64,000 nucleotides of DNA from Sapria himalayana (Eukaryota > Streptophyta > Magnoliopsida > Malpighiales > Rafflesiaceae), in NCBI GenBank assembly GCA_029783825.1, contig JAREIK010005929.1:62001-126000 (forward strand), in the 5' to 3' direction. Below are positions 55,701-64,000 of this stretch, in pieces. The stretch's first letter is position 1; each line of letters begins with the position of its first letter. The notes under the pieces were generated by a model that made no database searches, had not been told where the DNA came from, and saw only the letters and a program-made list of their open reading frames with translations. Position numbers and translations under genes: made by a program.

Positions 55701-58314
55701 ATATTATATATAGTTATAATAATTATTATTACTAAATATTATATTCACATTTTTTAAAAATTTTAAAATTATTATATTTTCAAATGTTATGACATTTTAA
55801 ATTTTGAAAAAATATCAAAAATTAATTTTTTGTTATTTCATTATTTAGATAAAAGCTATAAACCAGTAAATTCCTAAATACTTAAATCAATAACTTCTAA
55901 ATCTCGAAAACCCTAAATAGATAAATTTTTTTAAACACGTATATCCTAAATATTTAATAATAAATCTTATTTTTATTTTTTTTCATTATAATTTTAAATA
56001 TTCATTTTTCTTATTTATATGTTTATTTTTATAAAAATTTTAAATACAAAATAAATTATAAGTTAGAAAAATATAATTTATATAAATAATTTTTCAACAA
56101 AAAAAATATAGATAAACTTATTAAATGAAGAAAAAAATTAAAAACAATAAATTATTATATAGTAATATATTTTACTTTTTTTCAGAATCATTTTAGGGTT
56201 TGTAATTATATTTTAAATCTAACTTATTAATAATAGATTATTAATTTATTTTTTGATCATTATTATAATATTTATCAATAAATATATTTATATTTAATTT
56301 ATATGATATATAAAGTTAATAATTATTATAACTAAATATTGTATTCACTTTTGAAAAAAATTTTAAAATTATTATATTTTCAAAGATTATAGCCTTTGAA
56401 CATGTGAAAAAACAAAAAAAAATATTTTTTTTATTATTTCATCGTTTAAATAAAACCTATAAATCAAAATGCTTAAATACTTAAATCACTAAACTACAAA
56501 ATCCCGATACTCCTATATAGATAATCATTTAAAAATGTACCCCCTAAATAATAATTAATAAATCTCATTTTTATTTGTTTTAATTTTAATTTAAAAAATT
56601 CATTTTGATTGTTTAGTTTTTTATTTATATATATATATTAATTATAAAATAAATTATGAGTTAAAAATATAATTTATAAAAATTATTTATCATCAAAAAA
56701 TAGATAAGCTTAAAAAAGAATAAAAATTTAAAAACAAATAATTATTATTAAGTAATATATTTTGGTATGCTTTTTAATCATTTTAGGTATTGATATTATA
56801 TTTTAAGTAATATTAATCTTATTCATAATAGATTTTTAATTTATTTTTTGATAATTATTAGAATATCTATTAATAAAATTGTTTATATTTAATTTATATG
56901 ATATATAATTATTATGATTATTATAAATAAACATTTATTCACTTCGGAAAAAAATTTAAAAATTATTATATTTTCAAAGGTTATAAACTTTGAAAATATC
57001 AAAAAATTTAATAAAAATAATTTTTTTTATTCTTTTTCTTAAATAAAACCTATAAACCACTAAATGCATACACAGTTAAATCAGTAAACTTTTAAACCCC
57101 GTAATGCCTAAATACATAGACCATTAAACTGCTTTATACTACTTAATAATTAATAAATCTAATTATTATTTCTATTTCTTATAATTTTAAATATTCATTT
57201 TAATTATTTATTAGTTTATTTTTATTGAAATATTTATTACAAAATAAAGTATAAGTGCGATAAATATAATTTAATTAATTTATTTTTAATAAAAAAAATA
57301 TACGGTTCTAAAAGAAGTAAAAATTTAAAAATTAAAAATTATTATCCAGTAATAAATTTTACTTTAATTTTGAATATATTTGGGCTTTGTAAATATTTTT
57401 TAATTAATATCTAACTTTATATTAATAGTTTATTAATTTAATTTTTGATCATTATTATATTATCTATCAATAAAATTGTTTATATTGAATTTATATGATA
57501 TATAATTATTAATAATATTAAAACTAAATATTGTATTCACATTTCAAAAAATTTTAAATATTATTATATTTTCAAAGGTTATAAACTATGAAAATGATAA
57601 CAAATTATAGAAAATTTTTTTGTTATTTTATTTTTTTATATAAAACCAATAAACCACTAAAAGCCTAAAAACATAAATTGCTAAACTCCTAACGACAAAA
57701 CATCTAAATACTTAAACTATTAAACTGGTATACAATAATAATATATCTTAAATCTCATTTTAATTTTTAATCAGTATAATTTTAAATTTTTATTTTAATT
57801 ATTTATCAGTTTATTTTTATAGAAATATTAATTACAAAATAAATTATTAGTGAGACGGATCTAATTTAAATTTAACCGGTATCCCTAAATAATAAATAAT
57901 AAATCTTATTTTTTTTCATTATAATTTTAAATATTCATTTTAAATATTTATTTGTTTATTTATATATAAAAATTAATTACAAAATAAATTATGAGTTAGA
58001 CAAATATAATTTATATAAATTATTTTTCGTTAAAAAAATATAGATAAACTATTTAAAGATGAAAAAATTTAAAAACAAAAAATTATTATATAGTAATATA
58101 TTTTTCTTTGCTTCTGAATCATTTTAAGTTTTCTAATTATATTTTAATTAATATATATCTTATTATTAATGGATTATTAATTTTTTTTTGATTATGATTA
58201 GAATATTTATCAATAAAATTATTTAAATTGAATTTATATAATATATAAATATAATGATTAGTATAACTAAATATTGTATTCACATTTCAAAAAAATTTAA
58301 AAATTATTATATTT

Positions 58315-58334
58315 TCAAAGGTTATAACCTTTGA
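58315..58334. other. Conserved satellite palindrome, exact 20-mer in a 32-bp perfect dyad
   Basis: Perfect dyad over 58309-58340, identical in form to 20726-20757 and the same distance from the neighbouring hAT copy. Confidence 0.87.
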
Positions 58335-58397
58335 AAATATCAAAAAATAATAAAAATAATTTTTTTTATTTTATTTTTAAATAAAACCGATAAACCA

Positions 58398-58405
58398 CTA
58401 AATGC
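58398..58405. repeat. Left target-site duplication of hAT copy 2 (CTAAATGC)
   Basis: Same 8 bp and same monomer position as for copy 1. Repeated at 62107-62114. Confidence 0.93.
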
Positions 58406-58913
58406 TAGGGGTGCTCATGGGACGGGACGAGATGTGGATTACAAATCCCCAGTCCCTTCCCATAGTTCTGAGATTTCTTTTTTGAAGATCCAGACCCGTC
58501 CCATAGGTTGAAAATATTGGGATGGGATGGGACGTAGATCGGGGATTTTGGGTAGGAGCAAACAATTCCGAGACGGAACTAAATATAGACATTTTTTTCA
58601 ATTTATTTTCTTCAAACTGGCCAAGTTAGTTCATAGAAACCTTTTGTTCTACTATTTATCATTCCATAGTTAAGTATCTTTCAAACTCAAATTGGGCCAA
58701 TTTTGTTTTGTCAAAATGGCTAAATACTGCAAATGAGTTCCATTGCCTTGTCAAAAGCATTGATGTACAGAAAAAGATAGAAATGTTAAATAGAACGGGA
58801 ATGAGTTGTGTGCTTAATTTGGTTCTTTGTTTTGTCACGAGTTGGCTTTATTCAGGCGAGTGAATGTTAACCATAATAGCAATACTACATTTTTTAAACA
58901 ATTACTTAAAATA

Positions 58914-59130
58914 TTAAGGAATAGCTAAAGATGACCACAAACATTGGTAGCAGTAATTACTACTTAAGTAATTGCTAAAATTAGGCAGCTTAATATAACA
59001 AAAAAAAATACAACTAATAACAACCATGATAACTATCATTTCAAAGGTCAATCCCGCAACAACAACAAAAATCCAAACCCAATTACTTATCTCTTCTACA
59101 ACTCCTCCCTTTTCTTTCTCCACTATAGAA
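58914..59130 (-). other. Exon-like segment with a hydrophobic stretch, hAT copy 2
   Basis: Counterpart of 21345-21560. Reads 'EKEKGGVVEEISNWVWIFVV', then 'LTFEMIVIMVVISCIFF', after which extra T residues shift the frame. The homologous frame in copy 1 stays open further. Decayed captured exon or chance frame. Confidence 0.27.
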
Positions 59131-59374
59131 GGACAACCAAAGATGAAAACGTGTTAATCATGTAGACATAAATTTCTATGATGAAAAAGAAATAAAAAAC
59201 AAAATATTACCTTATAAAATTTAATACACCCCTTCCAAATTTAGTTGGCCAACTATAGTTGGAAGAATATTTGTATCTTGTGACCCCTTTGAAAATTGTA
59301 ATTGAACCATATTTTTATTAAATTGAATGAATAAAATAAGTAAAAATGTAATTAAAATTTACAAGATTTGTATA

Positions 59375-61508
59375 CTAACCTGATTCATTATCATCAAGGT
59401 CTTGAACTAATTCTTCAATTTCAATAGGTTTGTTTGAGCTTCTCAACCAATCTTGTAGACATATGAGAACTTCAGCTGTAATAGGTGTTAAAGAACTCCT
59501 AAATTTATTTAAAGTTCTCCCCCCATTGCTAAATAGAGATTCATAGGCCATAGTAGATGCTTGGATAGAAAATACATCCCTTGCTACATTTTCCAAAGAA
59601 GGATACCAAACCTCATTTACCTTCCACCAGTTTAGAAGATCAAAAACAATTCTATTTTTTTCAAGTTTGTCCTCCAAGTACATATCCAACTCTTCCAAAG
59701 CTTCAACTTCTTGTTCTTTCTCCAATTCAACAAAAAAATCATCAACATAAGTATCACTACCATCAAAGAAATCATCATTTTTCTTCAACACAGTAGAAGA
59801 GAAATCATCTTCTTTTGATTAATCTTCATTTAAATCTTTATAATCATCCATCATCTCATTTAAAATATTTATAACCTTTTTCATCAAATTTTTAGCAAAT
59901 TCCTCACCATAATACTAAGTGTACTTAACCTTGAGATATTTGAGCTTATATCTAGGATCCGACACTACTGCTACAAAAAGCATAATATTTGTTGACTGAA
60001 GTGAACCCAAATATTTGTTGAATTTATGCCTTATTTTCATACCAATTTCAGACACCATTGTATCTCTACTATTTTCACAAAGCTCAATTTTTTTTCAAAA
60101 TTCGAATAATCTCAAGAAAATAAACACTAGGGGTAGAATATTATGAGCCAGAAAATTTACAAGTTACCTCATAAAAAGTTATCAAGAAACTAGCCAAATT
60201 TTTGGCATTTGTACAGTCTCTCTCAGTAAGACTATTTGAACCAAACTCCTTCAAATACCTTTTGTCTATGTCCTCCAACTTATCAAATTCATTTTGATAT
60301 TTTATATCTGTTTGTAGCATCAAATTAGTTTAATTCCATCTTGTAGGACAATCTAATTGTAATGAAGATCCATATGTCAAGTTTGCTTCTTCAACACTTA
60401 ACTTAAACATATCTAATCTTTCAGGACTGCTCCTCACATTTTTTACCACACCTCTAATTTTTTGAATAGCACCCTCAACTACTGCAATGCCAACTTTGAC
60501 AATTAAGTTTAGGATATGAGCACAACATCTCATATGAAAATGCTCGCCTCTCAAAGGTACAACACTTTTCTTCACAAGCCTTTTTTTCAATTGTTCAAAT
60601 GCAACATCATTATTTGATGCATTGTCAATAGTACTGAACATCAAATTTTATCAAACCACATTCATTCATGCAAAACTCAATAGCATTTATAATATTAACA
60701 CCAGAATGACTTTTAATTACACAAAAGTTCAAAAGCCTTTTATGCATATTCCATTGAGATTCAATGTAATGAACAGTCAAACATATATAAGACAAATTTT
60801 GAATGCTAGTCCAAGTGTCGGTAATCAATGAACCTTTACAACAATGAGATGATATGCTAACAAATAATTTCTTTTTATCCTTCACAAACAAAGAAAAACA
60901 ATCTCTCAACACAGAGTGCCTAGATGGAATTTTAAATTGAGGCACACTAACATCACAAAACTTTTTAAACTCATCCCTCTCAACAAAACAAAAAGGCAAT
61001 TCATCTTTTATGATCATTTTCACCAAAGCCTCCCTAACTAGTTGTTGATCAAATTGCCAACAAGTTAATTTTTTATCCTCTGAACTAGTACCTTTAGTAA
61101 AACTCAACAAAGATTGTGACTTGTCTTTACCTTTGTGAGCTTCTATTAATTCTTTTTTGTGTGGAAATTTCTACAAGTCTTTCTAAAGTATTTCCATAAA
61201 CCCAAAGTACCTTGATCACTTTTTGCCAAGTATTCTTTCCTACACCATATACAAGCTGCCCTAGCAGTTTCATTTCCCTCTGAATCAACTAATATCTCAT
61301 AAGTTTCCCAAACAGCAGACTTATACTTTTTATGAGCTTGAGGTTGATATGTACCTTGACTTTCTTTTACAATTGGAATTGAAGAACCTGCCGTAACAAT
61401 AGGAGGGTTCGTGAAAAGATGATGATTGGATTTACCAGTAATTTGATCATTTGAAATGTGATCATCTTGATTTTCTTATAGTTTTAGTTTATCGCTGGAT
61501 TGTGCCAT
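59375..61508 (-). pseudogene. hAT (Ac/RICESLEEPER-like) transposase pseudogene
   Basis: About 710 codons from a candidate ATG at 61508 to a TAG at 59377-59375, on the - strand. In order: BED-type region (SAVWETYEILVDSEGNET from 61319, CIWC Cys pair, then 'LWKYFRKTC', where Tyr replaces the usual His ligand); conserved block FDQQLVREALVKMIIKDELP; LITDTWTSIQN near 60815 (first catalytic-region Asp); IDNASNNDVAFEQLKKRL near 60620; MRCCAHILNLIV near 60520; LDCPTRWN near 60335; SDPRYKLKYL near 59950; and the C-terminal dimerisation block (FDLLNWWKVNEVWYPSLENV, then FSNGGRTLNKFRSSL). Lesions: stops at 61478, 60332, 60143, 59917 and 59821; frameshifts near 61170, 60630 and 60090. The stop at codon 11 is shared with copy 1, so it is old, or the true start or an intron lies elsewhere. 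Family assignment is secure; activity is excluded. Confidence 0.93.
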
Positions 61509-61882
61509 CTGCATTGCCATTAATTAATATGATATGATAAGCATAAATACATATAAATATTTCAAACAAGCAAGCTCTACAAAACTGACTGTAACATATT
61601 CGGCACACTCATTCGGCCCAACCACAACACCACACCCAATACTCAATAAAACTGACTGAGACACATAATCATAATAATTAATCACTCAATTCTCGTCATA
61701 AAAACAAACCAAAAAGCTGGTGGCATCTGAGACATGGTGGAGGCAACCAAAAGTGCGACGGACAAGGAATGGACCTAACTCAACAGGGGTGGAATGGCAT
61801 GAGGTGGCCTGGAACTTTCCAGAACTGTAATAGCTGCGTCGGAATTGGATGGGCAGTAGCAAAATTGGTGGCATCTTCATGT

Positions 61883-61905
61883 TATATATATATATATATA
61901 TATAT
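61883..61905. repeat. (TA)n microsatellite in the hAT copy 2 5' leader
   Basis: Equivalent to 22965-22983 in copy 1 and slightly longer. Confidence 0.85.
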
Positions 61906-62106
61906 TCATGGTTCTAGTATAGGTTCTTTAGGATGAGATGGTTCTCGGGATGGATATTGCTTAATATCCAGAACCATCCCAAAAGAAAAAATACGTGACA
62001 GAATGGGACGGGAAAAGTCAAAGTCAATGGATTTTCTCAGTCCCGATTCTTTTGGGACAAGGCTTCGGGTAGGGTGGTGAATCTCTGAGTCCCGTGAGCA
62101 GCCCTA

Positions 62107-62114
62107 CTAAATGC
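62107..62114. repeat. Right target-site duplication of hAT copy 2 (CTAAATGC)
   Basis: Identical to 58398-58405. The G-class heptamer block continues with 'atataaagttaaatcag', as after copy 1. Confidence 0.93.
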
Positions 62115-64000
62115 ATATAAAGTTAAATCAGTAAACTACTAAGCCTCATAATGCCTAAATACTTAAACCATTAAACTACTATATACTACTTAATAATTAA
62201 TAAATCTAATTTTTTTTTCTATTTATTATAATTTTAAATATTCATTATAATTATTTATTAGTTTATTTTTATAGAAATATTTATGAAAAATTAAATTATG
62301 AGTGCGACATATATATTTTAATTAATTTATTTTTAAACAAAAAAAATATATGCTTATAAAAGAAGTAAAAAATTAAAAATTAAAATTATTATCCAGTAAT
62401 ATATTTTACTTTAATTTTGAATCAATTTGGGATTTGTAAATATTTTTTAATTAATATCAATCTTTTTATTAATAGTTTATTAATTAAATTTTGATCATTA
62501 TTATATTATCTATCAATAAAATTATTTATATTGAATTTATATCATATATAATTATTAATATTATTATAACTAAATATTGTATTCACATTTCAAAAAATTT
62601 TAAATATTATTATATTTTCAAAGGTTATAACCTATGAAAATGAGAAAAAATTACATATTTTTTTTTGTTATTTTATTTTTTAAATAAAAACTATAAACCA
62701 CTAAATGCCTAAAAACAAAAATTTCCAAACTCCTAAATGACAAAACCTCTAAATACTTAGACCATTAAATAGGTGTACATTAATAAAAAATCATAAATCT
62801 CAATTTAATTTTTATTAAGTGTGATTTTATATTTTAATTTTAATTATTTATAAGTTTATTTTTATAGAAATATTAATTACAAAATAAAATTTAGTGAGAC
62901 GGATCTAATTTAAATAATTTATTTTTCATCAAAAAATATATATAACCTTATAAATAGAGGCAAAATTTTAAAAACAAAATTTTATTATTAAGTAATAAAT
63001 TTTATTTTTATTTAGAATTATTTTAGATTTTGCAATTCTATTTTAATTTATATCATTCTTATTAATAATAGTTTATTAATTTTTTATTGATCATTATTAT
63101 AATATCTATTAATAACATTATTTATAATGAGTTTACATTATATATAATTATTAAGATTATTATTACTGAATATTATATTCACATTTAAATAAATTAAAAA
63201 TTAATATATTTTCAAAGGTTATAACTCTCAAAAATTAAAAAAAAATCAAAAAATTAAATTTTTTATTTTATCATTCTTTAAATAAAAACTATAAATCACT
63301 AAAGGCCGATACACTTAAATCACCAAACCCCAAAACTCCTAAATACGTAAACCATTAAACTAGTATATCCTGAATAATAAATAATAAATCCTTATTTTAT
63401 TTGTATTCATTATTATTTTAAATATTCATTTTAATTATTTATTAGTTTATTTTTATAAAATTATAAATTAAAAATAAATTATGTGGAAGACAAATATAAT
63501 TTAAATACTTTACTTTTAATAACAAAAAATATAAACTTATAAAAAGAAAAACATCAAAAAAGTTATTATTTAGTATTATATTTTACTTTGATTTTGAATA
63601 AATTTACATTTTGCAGATATATTTAAAATAATATCTATATTATTAATAATAGTTTATTAATTTATTTTTTGATCATTAATATAATATATTTCAATATAAT
63701 TATTTATATTAAATTTAAATTATATATAATTATTAAGATTATCATAACTAAATATAGTATTCACATATAAAAAAAATTTAAAAATTGTTATATTTTCAAA
63801 GTTTATAACCTTTAAAAATAAAAAAAAATATCAAAAATAAATTTTTTGTTATATCATTGTTTAAATAAAACTTATAAACCATTAAATATCTAAATACATA
63901 AATATCTAAACACCAAAACCCCGAAGCCCATAAATACTTAAACCTTTAATCTCCTAAACATTAAATATAATTTAAAAAATTTATAGAAATATTAATTACA
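62115..64000 (+). repeat. AT-rich satellite array, section 11 (rest of G, E', C, D), runs off the window
   Basis: Completes the G unit split by hAT copy 2. It then continues E' (heptamers from about 62690), C (about 63290) and D (about 63870, with 'aaacctttaatctcctaaac'). The order E'-C-D differs from that after hAT copy 1 (E'+F-N-O): after about 62890 the two flanks diverge, with 'ctaatttaaataatttattt' here against 'ctaatttaaattaaaccggt' there. This marks the edge of the shared duplication. No gene seen. Confidence 0.91.

Larger units (their letters stand above)
50941..58397 (+). repeat. AT-rich satellite array, section 10 (A, C, D, E+F, G, E', C, D, H, L, G, E'+F, G)
   Basis: From about 52.8 kb this section parallels 15.1-20.8 kb unit by unit and ends at the same monomer position with hAT copy 2. 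At its start an A block (about 50950) is followed directly by a C block (about 51550); the B block is missing but part of a B-type body remains. A scrambled patch at 52600-52790 precedes the E unit. The palindromes at 52765 and 58315 are exact. No gene-like content found. Confidence 0.91.
58406..62106 (-). mobile_element. hAT-superfamily DNA transposon, copy 2, near full length (3701 bp)
   Basis: Terminal inverted repeats: the left end is TAGGGGTGCTCATGGGAC, and the right end read inward is TAGGGCTGCTCACGGGAC (16 of 18 match). The 8-bp duplications CTAAATGC flank it. Subterminal regions at both ends are rich in GGGACGGG, GGGATGGG and CCCGTCCC, probably transposase-binding sites. A complete but broken Ac-like transposase lies on the - strand. 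A 0.6-kb leader with a TA run lies between it and the right terminus, and about 1 kb of 3' sequence lies to the left. The element retains the roughly 1.34 kb absent from copy 1. It cannot encode its own transposase, but its termini look intact. Confidence 0.95.

Noticed and set aside
1..64000. CRISPR array or bacterial origin
   Set aside because: The repeats are ~590-bp satellite monomers without short spacer architecture. The transposons are plant-type hAT elements and no bacterial gene is present.
1..64000. CENP-B box-like motif in the satellite
   Set aside because: I saw no TTCG....A..CGGG-type sequence. The conserved palindrome is unrelated to it.

Overview
This window looks like plant nuclear heterochromatin. 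About 57 of the 64 kb is one very AT-rich tandem satellite family. Four islands of more ordinary base composition interrupt it: two related copies of a hAT transposon and two related copies of an unidentified 2.1-2.5 kb repeat. I see no intact protein-coding gene, rRNA, tRNA or CRISPR array. The plant assignment rests on degenerate CCCTAAA-type (plant telomere-like) heptamers inside the satellite and on an Ac/RICESLEEPER-like hAT transposase with a BED-type N-terminus. Species cannot be named from the sequence.

The satellite monomer is roughly 590 bp. Each unit has, in order: a block of degenerate telomere-like heptamers (always CTAAA on the + strand); a GGTATACC-type motif; a long AT-rich body containing a conserved TGATCATTATTATAATATC segment; and a palindrome whose best form is TCAAAGGTTATAACCTTTGA. 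About 85-90 monomers or partial monomers fall into recognisable classes, named here by their telomere-like block (A, B, C, D, E, G, H, J, K, L, M and others). The classes recur in set orders, for example A-B-C-D, L-M-J-K-A and E-G-E'-C-D-H-L-G-E'F-G. The array is therefore a mosaic of higher-order repeats, not a homogeneous array.

Layout: satellite 1-20.8 kb; hAT copy 1 (internally deleted) 20826-23186; satellite to about 25.5 kb; unknown repeat 'P' copy 1 to about 28.0 kb; satellite to 38.5 kb; P copy 2 to 40.6 kb; satellite to 58.4 kb, including a duplication-inversion at 40.67-42.06 kb and a scrambled patch at 52.6-52.8 kb; hAT copy 2 (longer but dead) 58406-62106; satellite to the end.

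Both hAT copies sit at the same position of the same monomer class, with the same 8-bp target duplication and matching flanks. They are most simply one insertion later duplicated with its array (offset about 37.6 kb). The two P copies likewise share flanks and monomer order (offset about 13 kb, shifting with later indels). Large blocks of already interrupted satellite have therefore been copied, and the array keeps being remodelled by deletions, inversions and template-switch-like events.

The most unusual element is the dyad-symmetric palindrome. It occurs once per monomer, and in some classes it is a perfect 32-bp inverted repeat. Its function is unknown; a protein-binding or cruciform-forming site is possible.
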